A stretch of DNA of 8,889 nucleotides from Thermoplasmatota archaeon (lineage in GTDB: Archaea; Thermoplasmatota; Thermoplasmata; Thermoplasmatales; Thermoplasmataceae): assembly GCA_023379345.1 (NCBI GenBank), contig JAMCUV010000008.1, forward strand, positions 1 to 8,889, written 5' to 3'. The notes under the pieces are model-generated. The model saw only the letters and a program-made list of their open reading frames with translations. It made no database searches and was not told the origin of the DNA. A program made the position numbers and the translations under genes. Shown here one piece after another: positions 1-5,993 of the stretch (the stretch's first letter is position 1; the number at the start of each line of letters is the position of its first letter).

Positions 1-680
1 TCCTTGCCGACGAGCTTGGCGTTGATCCTGAAATAGTGGAATGGCAGAAAGGCGACACTGACCAGCTGAAGGAGGGTGTTGGCGCATGGGGAAGCAGATC
101 TGCAATGATGGGTGGATCCGCACTTGTGGAGGCAGCACGCAAGCTCAGGGAGATGGTGGAAAAGAAGTACGGGAAATATTCTTCTGCGAAGCTCCTTGAA
201 GGGAAATGGGATTCATATGAGTATTTCCACTATGACAAGCCTTACAACAGCCTTGGCGCGAACCTGATGACGGTGAGCACAGACAGGTATGGCAGGGTCA
301 AGGTTGATGAATGCATCTCATACTATGACCTTGGAAAGGTCCTCAATATGGACAATGCCATTGGACAGAATGCCGGGGGATGCGCAGAAGGCATAGGGCA
401 GACGCTTTACGAGGGGCTCATGTTCGACGACAACGGGCAGATGATAACCTCATCGATCGCCGATGCAGGGGTGGTGAAGGCGACAATGGTCCCGCGCTAC
501 AAGCTCATCCTGCACAAGAGCGAATCCACGCTGCCTTCAAAGGCAAAGGGTCTTGGAGAAGCCCCAACCATAGGCACACCCGTGGCTCTTTCAAGGGCAA
601 TAGAAGTGGCCACCGGCCTTCGCATAACCGAGACCCCAATAAATCCGGAATATCTCATTTCTGCTGTGCACGAACCATAG
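1..680 (+). CDS. Xanthine dehydrogenase/CO dehydrogenase family molybdopterin-binding subunit, C-terminal part (5' truncated)
   Basis: This is the C-terminal portion of a molybdenum hydroxylase large subunit, which holds the Mo-pterin cofactor and oxidises a carbon substrate with water-derived oxygen. The frame is open to the left window edge (reading ...LADELGVDPEIVEWQKGDTD), so the true start lies outside; the GTG at 36 is internal. Visible family motifs are GDTD followed by GAWGSRSAMMGGSA, then YDLGKVLNMDNAIGQNAGG with EGIGQTLYEGL, and finally KGLGEAPTIGTPVALSRAI. The Glu of GLGEAP (codon 558-560) is at the position of the conserved catalytic Glu of the family. About 225 residues are visible out of a usual 700-780. 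The FAD and 2Fe-2S subunits normally encoded nearby are not in the window and would have to lie upstream. The substrate cannot be told from this end, so xanthine, aldehyde, CO and nicotinate-type enzymes are all possible. The gene ends TAG at 678-680 and is followed by T-runs. Confidence 0.93.
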   Translation, partial: LADELGVDPEIVEWQKGDTDQLKEGVGAWGSRSAMMGGSALVEAARKLREMVEKKYGKYSSAKLLEGKWDSYEYFHYDKPYNSLGANLMTVSTDRYGRVKVDECISYYDLGKVLNMDNAIGQNAGGCAEGIGQTLYEGLMFDDNGQMITSSIADAGVVKATMVPRYKLILHKSESTLPSKAKGLGEAPTIGTPVALSRAIEVATGLRITETPINPEYLISAVHEP

Positions 681-696
681 GCCGGATACCCAACCC

Positions 697-717
697 TATT
701 TTTTGCTTCTAATTTTT
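697..717 (+). terminator. T-run transcription terminator after the molybdoenzyme gene
   Basis: Two T-tracts (six T at 699-704 and five at 713-717) begin 19 bases after the stop codon. Archaeal RNA polymerase terminates at such T-rich tracts without needing a hairpin, and no convincing hairpin is seen here. The next gene has its own promoter, which agrees with an end of transcription at this point. Confidence 0.55.
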
Positions 718-838
718 ACATCAACAACATACGCCCAGTGTTCAATCCGGGCTGCAATCATCACAGCAATCATGCTGGAAAGGTGTTCTACCGCAGATGT
801 TATGGAAATTGGTCATAATTACTGTGATATTTGTCAAT

Positions 839-847
839 GCTTATATT
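839..847 (+). promoter_or_regulatory. TATA box of the cupin gene
   Basis: GCTTATATT is centred about 26 bases ahead of the ATG at 869. That spacing places the transcription start on or next to the initiation codon and supports a leaderless mRNA. No Shine-Dalgarno sequence precedes that ATG. Confidence 0.55.
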
Positions 848-868
848 CAGTCAGATCATAACACAGGC

Positions 869-1228
869 ATGCAGAAATCGGAAGAGGGATTCGTGAAGAA
901 TTTTTCGCAGGTTGAGGAGATTCCAATGCCGGGAGGTGCGGCTATCCGCTGGCTCATAACCCACAGGGATGGCGCTCCGACTTTTTCCATGCGGCTCATC
1001 ACGGTGGGGAAGGGCAAAAGCACGCCATACCATTCCCATGACTATGAGCATGAAATTTTCGTTGTCTCCGGAAAGTGCAAAGTTACCCTTGGAGACGCAG
1101 AGAAGACAGCATCTGAGGGGGACTTCATATTCATCCCGCCCAACCTGAGGCACGGCATGACAGCAACGGAGGACATGAAGATAATCTGCATTGTTCCCAT
1201 AAAGGCCGCAAAGGAAATCCTGGGATAA
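869..1228 (+). CDS. Small single-domain cupin protein
   Basis: A 119-residue single-domain cupin (Cupin_2-like beta-barrel), predicted cytosolic. Cupin motif 1 is HSHDYEHEIFVVSG, with H55, H57 and E62 as likely metal ligands. Motif 2 is GDFIFIPPNLRHG, with H95 as the fourth ligand, so a divalent metal is probably bound. Function is not defined: such proteins include dioxygenases, isomerases and small sensors. The frame stays open upstream to an ATG at 797, which would add 24 residues including a hydrophobic stretch. I prefer the ATG at 869 because the TATA-like element at 839-847 sits at leaderless distance from it and because the cupin fold is complete without the extension. The gene stands alone, with its own promoter and a separate promoter for the next gene. 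Confidence 0.85.
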   Translation: MQKSEEGFVKNFSQVEEIPMPGGAAIRWLITHRDGAPTFSMRLITVGKGKSTPYHSHDYEHEIFVVSGKCKVTLGDAEKTASEGDFIFIPPNLRHGMTATEDMKIICIVPIKAAKEILG

Positions 1229-1277
1229 TAACCACTTCATCTCCAGTTGTGAAAATTTGAACATTTTCTTTATGAGA

Positions 1278-1286
1278 ACTTAAATC
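1278..1286 (+). promoter_or_regulatory. TATA box of the epimerase gene
   Basis: ACTTAAATC is centred about 25 bases ahead of the ATG at 1307, again fitting a leaderless transcript. No Shine-Dalgarno sequence is visible before the ATG. Confidence 0.5.
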
Positions 1287-1306
1287 TCTATGAACAATTT
1301 ACCATC

Positions 1307-2239
1307 ATGGAAGGGAAAACAAGTACAGTTTCAGTTTTCGGTGCAACAGGCCTCATAGGAAGCAGTGTCATCAAGTCACTTGTTGAAGACGGATACACCA
1401 TCAAGATCTTTGCCAGGGATGTGGAGAAGAGCCGCAGGATGTTTCCTGAAATCACGGAACACATCAGGTGGGATTATACCAGGGATGACTGGAAGCAGAA
1501 TCTTGAGGGATCTGCAGTTGTAATGAATTTTTCCGGCGCCCCCATCTTCCAGAAATGGAAGGGGAATTACAAGAGGGAAATCTGGGATTCCAGGGTGGAA
1601 GCCACAAAGCAGATTGTGGACGCCATAAGCAAGTGCGTAGAAAAACCTGCTGTACTCATAAACGGATCAGCCTCAGGCATTTACGGTTATGACAGCTTTG
1701 ACGACAGTGAAGTGGATGAAAGTTCACCGCCAGGCAGGGATTTCTGGGGTGACCTGGTATCGGCATGGGAAAAGGAGGCCATGGCAGCAGCCCAAATGGG
1801 CGTGAGGGTTGTTCTCATACGGACAAGCGTTGTGCTCACCATGAAGGGGGGTGCCCTGCCACAGCTTGCATCTGTTTTCAGGAAGGGCATAGGTGGTCCC
1901 ATAAGCCCGGGAAACCAGTGGTTTCCATGGATACATGCAGACGACGAGGTCGGGCTTGTCCTGTTTGCGCTTGAAAATGACAATGTGTCCGGTCCCCTGA
2001 ACGCCTCCGATCCGCAGGTGCCCACCATGAATGAGTTTGCGGCTACCCTGGGCGAAGTCATGCACAAGGGATCCAGGGTTAGGATTCCCATAACTGTCAT
2101 CAGGCTCATGATGGGGGAGGTGTCCAGCGTGCTGGCCAAGGGGAAGAAAGTGGTTCCCCGAAGGGCCTTGGAACTCGGATACAAATTTAGGTACACGGAT
2201 CTGAAAGCTGCCCTCACCGACCTCATGAGCAGCTCATGA
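1307..2239 (+). CDS. TIGR01777 family NAD(P)-binding epimerase/sugar nucleotide-type SDR (YfcH/SDR39U1-like)
   Basis: A 310-residue atypical short-chain dehydrogenase of the TIGR01777 (YfcH, SDR39U1) family, close to the usual 295-310 length. The N-terminal Rossmann motif is GATGLIG (residues 12-18). Family signatures follow in order: NFSGAPI (74-80), NGSASGIYG (119-127) with Tyr126 at the usual active-site tyrosine region, RTSVVLTMKGGALP (172-185), and GNQWFPWIHADDEVGLVLFAL (from residue 202). The C-terminal DUF1731-like segment is VIRLMMGE...KVVPRRALELGYKFRYTDLKAAL (264-303). The physiological substrate of this family is unknown; bacterial relatives have been linked to cell division or heme metabolism only tentatively. 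The ATG start fits a leaderless promoter. The gene converges on the next one with 13 bases between the stop codons, so no separate terminator fits between them. Confidence 0.93.
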   Translation: MEGKTSTVSVFGATGLIGSSVIKSLVEDGYTIKIFARDVEKSRRMFPEITEHIRWDYTRDDWKQNLEGSAVVMNFSGAPIFQKWKGNYKREIWDSRVEATKQIVDAISKCVEKPAVLINGSASGIYGYDSFDDSEVDESSPPGRDFWGDLVSAWEKEAMAAAQMGVRVVLIRTSVVLTMKGGALPQLASVFRKGIGGPISPGNQWFPWIHADDEVGLVLFALENDNVSGPLNASDPQVPTMNEFAATLGEVMHKGSRVRIPITVIRLMMGEVSSVLAKGKKVVPRRALELGYKFRYTDLKAALTDLMSSS

Positions 2240-2252
2240 TCATGGCATACAT

Positions 2253-3164
2253 TCAGTCAATGAGGGACATGTTCTTCAGCACAACGTAGGCTGCAGCCAC
2301 ATCTTCCAGGCCTATGCCCATAGACTTGAATACCGACCTGCTGAAATCCCCCTTCCCTGCGGTGATGAAGTCCTTCAGCTCCGTTATCTGCCTCTCAGGA
2401 TGGTTCTCATGGAAGCCTATGATCTCGCCGGATTCCTTCAGGGCCTGGTCAAGGTTTTCTGCAATTATGACCTCAGATCCTGTGAGCACATCCTCAGCTG
2501 CCTCCCTCCTGTTGGGCAGGTTGCCGCCGCAAAGGTTGACATGATAATCCTGGCCAAGGTCCTTCCTGGAGAAAATGGCCTCGTTGGAATCAGTTATAGT
2601 ATTTACTATCCTTGCTTTCCTGGTTCCTTCGGCCACGCTTTTAACGGGCTTGACCTGTATCCCATGGATGCGGGACATTCTTTCCGCGAATGAACTTGCA
2701 TTGCCGAAGGTCCTTGAGTATACGTAAACATTTTCCGGGTCGTATATGGCAAGAAGTGCCTCCAGCTGGGTTTCAGCCTGGAATCCTGACCCGACTATGC
2801 ATATGTCTGGATTCCTGTCCTTCACTATCCTGGACGTAACCATGGCAGGAAGTGCCCCTGTCCGCACCTGTCCCAGGCGGTTGGCTTCAATGACCGCAAC
2901 CAGATCCATGGAACGAGTGTCAAACACCGCCACGACAAACCTTGCCCCGTTCTTTGAAGCTATATATGTCTTCAGGCCTGCCAGATGATACTTCTCGATG
3001 ACACCTGGCATGGTGTTGTACACAACGCCGCCAATGATGAGCCTGTCCCTGGGGCTGGTGGCTGCCTTTCCATTCCCGTATTCAGTGAATGCGGTCTCCA
3101 TGGCATCTATGGTCTCCTTCATTCCAAGGTTCTTCCTGACGTCCTCTTCTGTTATGTAATACAT
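2253..3164 (-). CDS. Ornithine cyclodeaminase/mu-crystallin family protein, probably alanine dehydrogenase- or imine reductase-like
   Basis: A 303-residue NAD(P)-dependent enzyme of the OCD/mu-crystallin superfamily, predicted cytosolic. Seen in order: N-terminal substrate domain with R41 and GLKTY (Lys65, substrate carboxylate region), RTGALPAMVTSR (101-112), the Rossmann motif CIVGSGFQA (122-130), and the C-terminal signature SMGIGLEDVAAAYVV (281-295). In the segment HVNLCGGNLPNRRE (208-221), the Asp that is catalytic in true ornithine cyclodeaminase is replaced by Asn215. This is the GSN-type variant common in alanine dehydrogenase-like and ketimine-reducing relatives, so a strict ornithine cyclodeaminase label is not justified. 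The frame continues upstream to 3242, but those 26 extra residues have no family counterpart and overlap the divergent gene and promoter. The ATG at 3164 starts MYYITEEDV, the usual beginning for the family. Confidence 0.88.
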   Translation of the reverse strand: MYYITEEDVRKNLGMKETIDAMETAFTEYGNGKAATSPRDRLIIGGVVYNTMPGVIEKYHLAGLKTYIASKNGARFVVAVFDTRSMDLVAVIEANRLGQVRTGALPAMVTSRIVKDRNPDICIVGSGFQAETQLEALLAIYDPENVYVYSRTFGNASSFAERMSRIHGIQVKPVKSVAEGTRKARIVNTITDSNEAIFSRKDLGQDYHVNLCGGNLPNRREAAEDVLTGSEVIIAENLDQALKESGEIIGFHENHPERQITELKDFITAGKGDFSRSVFKSMGIGLEDVAAAYVVLKNMSLID

Positions 3165-3192
3165 GAACTTGCATGCATACCGGAGTAAAAAA

Positions 3193-3201
3193 CCTATATA
3201 G
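3193..3201. promoter_or_regulatory. Shared, nearly symmetric TATA element between divergent genes
   Basis: CCTATATAG contains the self-complementary core CTATATAG. On the plus strand its centre is about 24 bases ahead of the ATG at 3221, giving a leaderless transcript of the 95-residue protein. On the minus strand it lies about 33 bases ahead of the ATG at 3164, which would leave a leader of only a few bases. No other TATA-like box is seen in the 56 bases between the two starts, so one element probably serves both directions. Confidence 0.5.
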
Positions 3202-3220
3202 CCAGATAAACTGATGCCCC

Positions 3221-3508
3221 ATGGGCCCTTCAATAGATGCAAAGAAACTCAGGGACTACGTCAGCGGAAATAACTCATACTGGATAGAAGGGCAGGGCGA
3301 TAATTTTGAGCTGCACTTTTCTCCTGAATTCCCGGAGGCAATGGGACACCTTCCGGAAGGCCAGTCCGTGGAGCATATTATGTACGGGCGAGAAAGGGGC
3401 GGAGTGATCTACTTCTACAGGTTCACCACGCGCAGCGCCTTCGGAGAAACCACAACCGACCTTGAGGGAGAGGATGACCCCGTCATGGAATGGCTGAAGT
3501 ATATCTGA
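3221..3508 (+). CDS. Hypothetical protein, 95 residues
   Basis: I do not recognise this protein. It is a small, acidic, soluble-looking polypeptide with no signal peptide or membrane segment. It opens with MGPSIDAKKLRDYVSGNN, carries alternating hydrophobic stretches (YWIEG, FELHF, GGVIYFYRFTT) suggesting a beta-rich fold, and ends in an acidic helix-like tail (DLEGEDDPVMEWLKYI). The start is supported by a TATA element at leaderless spacing. The opposite strand also has an open stretch of about 90 codons here (3275-3550), but it has no promoter and low-complexity composition, so the plus-strand reading is preferred. It converges with the deoxyhypusine synthase gene with 48 bases between the stops. 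Its divergent pairing with the OCD-like gene could mean shared control. Confidence 0.7.
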   Translation: MGPSIDAKKLRDYVSGNNSYWIEGQGDNFELHFSPEFPEAMGHLPEGQSVEHIMYGRERGGVIYFYRFTTRSAFGETTTDLEGEDDPVMEWLKYI

Positions 3509-3556
3509 TGCCGGGAAGGATTTCCTCGGAATCTTGCAAGACCAATTCAATGTAAA

Positions 3557-4489
3557 CTAAAGCAGCGGTCCCACCAGCAGGGGCAGGAGAGCCGTGATGT
3601 CCCCATATACGTTGACAAATTCGGCGTCCTCCCTCACTTTCTTCCATGAGATTGCCTCCTCAAGTTTCGCGCCGGATAGGGATCCGTCGTATTCCTGTGC
3701 AGTGGTCACATATACGGCATAATCCAGGCCATCCCGGAACTGGTTCCACCATATTGTGTGGTGCTTTGAAATTCCTCCTCCCAGCATCAGAGCCCCAGTC
3801 TTCTTCGCCTCGAAGACTATGTCTGAAAGTTCATGCTCGTCCTGCAGGAGATTTATCCTGAAGTCATGATGCTGCTCATAGAACGACCACAGCTGTGACC
3901 CGAATGAGCCGTCTGTCATGCCGGGCACATACACCGGTACATTGTTCTTTGCGGCATTGTACAATATTGAATCGGGATTGTTCATTTTCAGGCCGAATTC
4001 CCTGATAATCTCGGCGCCTCCCCATTCCTTCTTTGTGGAGTAAGCCTTCTCCAGGAAGGGCTGGACCTGGGCCTCGATTATCTCGCCGTAGCTCTCATCC
4101 GGCACGAAAACATTGCCCAGCCTGTTTATCCCAAGATTCCTGAGCTCCCTGTCGCTGTAATCGAATGTTCCGCTGTAGTACTTCATGTATGTTCTTGCTA
4201 TGTCATGATCAAGAGTCCCATTTGTTGTGATGATCACATCAATGAAACCTTTCCTGACCAGATCGTTGATTACTCCCCTTGTGCCTGTGGAAATTATGTC
4301 CGCTGGAAATGAAAGGAATGTGGTATTCTGTTCACTGAACATCTTCCTGAGAATTGTCATGGCAGTGTGCAGCTTTGCCGATGTGAATCCGCCTGATTCC
4401 CCAAACTGGTCCATTAATTCCGCCAATGTTGTTTTCGCGTTTATCCTGAGGTCCCTGACCGGAGAGGTCAGGAGTTCCTTTCTGTCCAT
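3557..4489 (-). CDS. dys: Deoxyhypusine synthase
   Basis: A 310-residue enzyme that transfers the aminobutyl group of spermidine, with NAD, onto a specific lysine of translation factor aIF5A, the first step of hypusine formation. Visible motifs are STGTRGVINDLVRKGFIDVI (67-86), TTNGTLDHDIART (88-100), YVPGMTDGSFGSQLW (187-201), and the catalytic segment GGGISKHHTIWWNQ (237-250), in which Lys242 is the predicted enzyme-intermediate lysine. The next segment, DYAVYVTTAQEYDGSLSGA (256-274), is also strongly conserved in the family. Length matches archaeal enzymes. The gene is complete and preceded on its own strand by a TATA-like box at leaderless distance. It is an essential housekeeping gene in archaea. 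The IS110 element lies upstream of it without disrupting the coding region. Confidence 0.96.
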   Translation of the reverse strand: MDRKELLTSPVRDLRINAKTTLAELMDQFGESGGFTSAKLHTAMTILRKMFSEQNTTFLSFPADIISTGTRGVINDLVRKGFIDVIITTNGTLDHDIARTYMKYYSGTFDYSDRELRNLGINRLGNVFVPDESYGEIIEAQVQPFLEKAYSTKKEWGGAEIIREFGLKMNNPDSILYNAAKNNVPVYVPGMTDGSFGSQLWSFYEQHHDFRINLLQDEHELSDIVFEAKKTGALMLGGGISKHHTIWWNQFRDGLDYAVYVTTAQEYDGSLSGAKLEEAISWKKVREDAEFVNVYGDITALLPLLVGPLL

Positions 4490-4510
4490 GAAATGGTTAT
4501 CATGACCACG

Positions 4511-4520
4511 CTAAAATTAT
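4511..4520 (-). promoter_or_regulatory. TATA-like box of the deoxyhypusine synthase gene
   Basis: On the minus strand this reads ATAATTTTAG and is centred about 27 bases ahead of the ATG at 4489, giving a leaderless start. It partly overlaps the 17-bp segment 4498-4514 that resembles the hairpin in the IS110 leader. Confidence 0.45.
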
Positions 4521-4528
4521 TACCGAAG

Positions 4529-4627
4529 TGATTGCCTGAAAACTAAGAATACTGCCAAATTATCAGGAACTCCTTTGCCTGGAAACCATCAATCCCTTAT
4601 TGGATTGGCACATCAAATGATTGCCTG
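4529..4627 (+). repeat. Short direct repeats TGATTGCCTG in the region between dys and the IS110 element
   Basis: TGATTGCCTG occurs at 4529-4538 and 4618-4627. A third, shorter copy of its core, TTGCCTG, is at 4575-4581. The core copies are spaced 43 and 46 bases apart. The same stretch holds a 6-bp stem-loop (CAATCC at 4590-4595 pairing with GGATTG at 4602-4607). No gene is seen between 4490 and the IS110 left end. Regulatory sites or remnants of an older insertion are possible. Confidence 0.4.
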
Positions 4628-4642
4628 CGACTGTTCCAGATG

Positions 4643-4663
4643 TCAATGAAAAAAGTTCTTAGG
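4643..4663 (+). repeat. Left inverted repeat of the IS110 element
   Basis: The core ATGAAAAAAGTTC followed by TTAGG (4646-4663) matches the reverse complement of 5973-5991 at every base except one missing C in the left copy. Allowing one mismatch extends the match outward to 4643. GTTC-TTAG-GAAC (4655-4666) can also form a small hairpin. Confidence 0.65.
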
Positions 4664-4665
4664 AA

Positions 4666-4786
4666 CACGCTATCATGACGATGTTAGCGTGAGAGCCGGA
4701 GAGGCAGCAGAGTTTAGACTTGACCTGCGAGGTCGCAACCTAGATTTGCTGCCCTTCGCCTCGGCATAATACCCTGAAACAAGGGT
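4666..4786 (+). ncRNA. Candidate IS110 bridge RNA (structured transposase leader)
   Basis: Three folds follow one another. First is a hairpin at 4666-4691, with CACGCTA pairing TAGCGTG, a T:T mismatch, CAT pairing ATG and a GACG loop. Second is an extended hairpin at 4695-4765. Its stem parts are 4695-4701 with 4759-4765 (one wobble, one mismatch), GGCAGCA (4703-4709) with TGCTGCC (4747-4753), AGTTTAG (4711-4717) with CTAGATT (4740-4746, two wobbles), and GACC with GGTC around a TGCGA loop (4722-4734). Internal loops separate these (CTTCG at 4754-4758; ACTT against GCAAC). Third is ACCCT/AGGGT (4771-4786). IS110 elements such as IS621 make a bridge RNA from this position, with guide sequences in internal loops. 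Here the structure is seen in the sequence; the bridge RNA function, its ends and its guides are inferred. No clear promoter was found. Confidence 0.55.
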
Positions 4787-4817
4787 GAATAGAAGGCTGT
4801 CGAGATTACTCCGACTC

Positions 4818-5993
4818 ATGCTCCCACACAAACCACTGGAGGTGGTCTGGATATATATAGGACTTGATGTACATAAACGTACCGTATTTGTTACGGAAAT
4901 GGATAATGAAGGGAATGTGAATGAACAGTATGATATGGGCAACAGTGCATCATCATGGGAGGGGTTCAGGGCAAGATATGCTGTTGCGGATACTGAGATT
5001 GCCCTGGAGGTATCCACAACTGGGAAGTATGTTGCAAGGAAGCTCAGGGACATGGGATTCCACACACATATGGCAGATCCGTCCACGCTGGCACTCATAT
5101 TCAGGACTGCGAAGAAGAACGACAGAGAGGATTCCTACAAATTAGCAAAGCTTCTGAGGTTAGAGGAACTCCCTGAGGTGCATCTTCCATCCAGGAGTTC
5201 CGATGATCTCAGGTCCCTGACAAGGTACCGCAGATCCATTGGCAACCATATCACCATGATCAAGAACCGCATTCATGCATTGCTGTCTTCATACGGCGTG
5301 GCAATAGATGCCACTGACATATTCGGCAGGAAGGGCATTGCACAGATTCATGCTGCCTCATCGGAGCTGTCCGATGCAGACAGGCTGATTCTGTCTTCAA
5401 TGCTTGAGAGGATATCCGTCCTGAGGAATCATGCAGCATCGGTGGAGGATCGCCTTTCCGCCATGGCCATGGGCAATGCTGCTATCACGCGCATAATGAC
5501 AATACCCGGAATAAATGTGTATTCATCATCCGCAATAATGGCGGAAATCGATGACATATCCCGGTTTGCAACAAAGGAGAAGCTGGCAGCATATGCCGGA
5601 TTGGTGCCAAGGCAGGATCAGTCCGGGAATCGTGACATAAAGGGTCACATATCAAAGCATGGACCCTCCATGCTCAGGTTCATCCTTGTGAATGCAGCAC
5701 ATATTGTCATCAAGTACAGCGAACGGATGAGGAAGAAGTATCTCAGCCTGGTGAGAAGGCTTGGAAGAAACAGGGCAATTGTTGCAATTGCAAGGATACT
5801 GCTTGAGACCATATACACAATGTTGAAGAAGGGCGAGGATTTCGTTGACCAGATAGATACACTAACTGAGAGGAAGATGAAATCCATGAAGGAAAGGGCA
5901 AAGAATCCCTCAAAGGTGAAGGATGTTGAGGAGGCCATCAGATATATAAGGGAGAAAAGGATGAAAGATCCGCCTAAGGAACTTTTTTCATAG
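4818..5993 (+). CDS. IS110-family DEDD transposase/recombinase
   Basis: The RNA-guided recombinase of the element. Numbering from a GTG at 4785, the RuvC-like N-terminal domain (DEDD_Tnp_IS110) has Asp28 in IYIGLDVHK, Glu75 in IALEVSTTG, and Asp113 and Asp116 in KKNDREDSYKLAKLL, spaced as in known members. A helical, probably coiled-coil middle (about 195-230) leads to the Transposase_20 domain (about 234-310): IMTIPGINVYSSSAIMAEI, LAAYAGLVPRQDQSGN, GHISKHGPSMLRFIL. The catalytic serine is expected in this domain, with Ser280 and Ser290 as candidates. A basic helical tail follows. The start is unclear: GTG 4785, ATG 4818 (used here), GTG 4842 or a non-standard ATA 4851. Family members usually begin a few residues before IGxDVHK, so the shorter choices fit best. 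No frameshift or missing catalytic acid is seen, so the gene looks active. Confidence 0.93.
   Translation: MLPHKPLEVVWIYIGLDVHKRTVFVTEMDNEGNVNEQYDMGNSASSWEGFRARYAVADTEIALEVSTTGKYVARKLRDMGFHTHMADPSTLALIFRTAKKNDREDSYKLAKLLRLEELPEVHLPSRSSDDLRSLTRYRRSIGNHITMIKNRIHALLSSYGVAIDATDIFGRKGIAQIHAASSELSDADRLILSSMLERISVLRNHAASVEDRLSAMAMGNAAITRIMTIPGINVYSSSAIMAEIDDISRFATKEKLAAYAGLVPRQDQSGNRDIKGHISKHGPSMLRFILVNAAHIVIKYSERMRKKYLSLVRRLGRNRAIVAIARILLETIYTMLKKGEDFVDQIDTLTERKMKSMKERAKNPSKVKDVEEAIRYIREKRMKDPPKELFS
4832..4846 (+). promoter_or_regulatory. Shine-Dalgarno sequence within a 5-bp hairpin at the transposase start
   Basis: GGAGGTGG (4838-4845) is the best Shine-Dalgarno match in this region. It lies in a small hairpin formed by ACCAC (4832-4836) and GTGGT (4842-4846), with the GGAG part mostly in the loop. 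It is placed to serve a start around 4851, where the in-frame codon is ATA rather than ATG, GTG or TTG. Partial masking of the site would keep transposase translation low. Confidence 0.4.

Noticed and set aside
797..868. N-terminal extension of the cupin with a hydrophobic stretch that could be read as a signal peptide
   Set aside because: The TATA box at 839-847 would lie inside the coding region, and the cupin domain is complete from the ATG at 869.
851..1264. 137-codon open frame on the minus strand
   Set aside because: It is antisense to the cupin gene, has no recognisable motif or promoter, and the plus-strand cupin is well supported.
1687..2226. 179-codon open frame on the minus strand
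   Set aside because: It is antisense to conserved parts of the epimerase, with serine/threonine-rich composition typical of a shadow frame.
3165..3242. Extra 26 N-terminal residues for the OCD-like protein
   Set aside because: They overlap the promoter and the start of the divergent gene and have no counterpart in the family, which normally begins close to MYYITEEDV.
4695..4766. A 72-base segment of tRNA-like length with pairing ends (GCCGGAG / CCTCGGC) and a T-loop-like GGTCGCAACC
   Set aside because: The T-arm-like part is in the middle rather than directly before the 3' acceptor strand, there is no D-arm or anticodon arm, and the whole folds better as one extended hairpin.
4851..4860. 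ATATATATAG as a promoter TATA box
   Set aside because: It encodes the first conserved residues of the transposase (I-Y-I-G); a plus-strand start from it would lose the first catalytic Asp. An antisense start is possible but unsupported.
4673..5098. 141-codon open frame on the minus strand across the IS110 leader and transposase start
   Set aside because: Serine/leucine-rich shadow composition, no promoter, and overlap with the conserved DEDD domain on the other strand.
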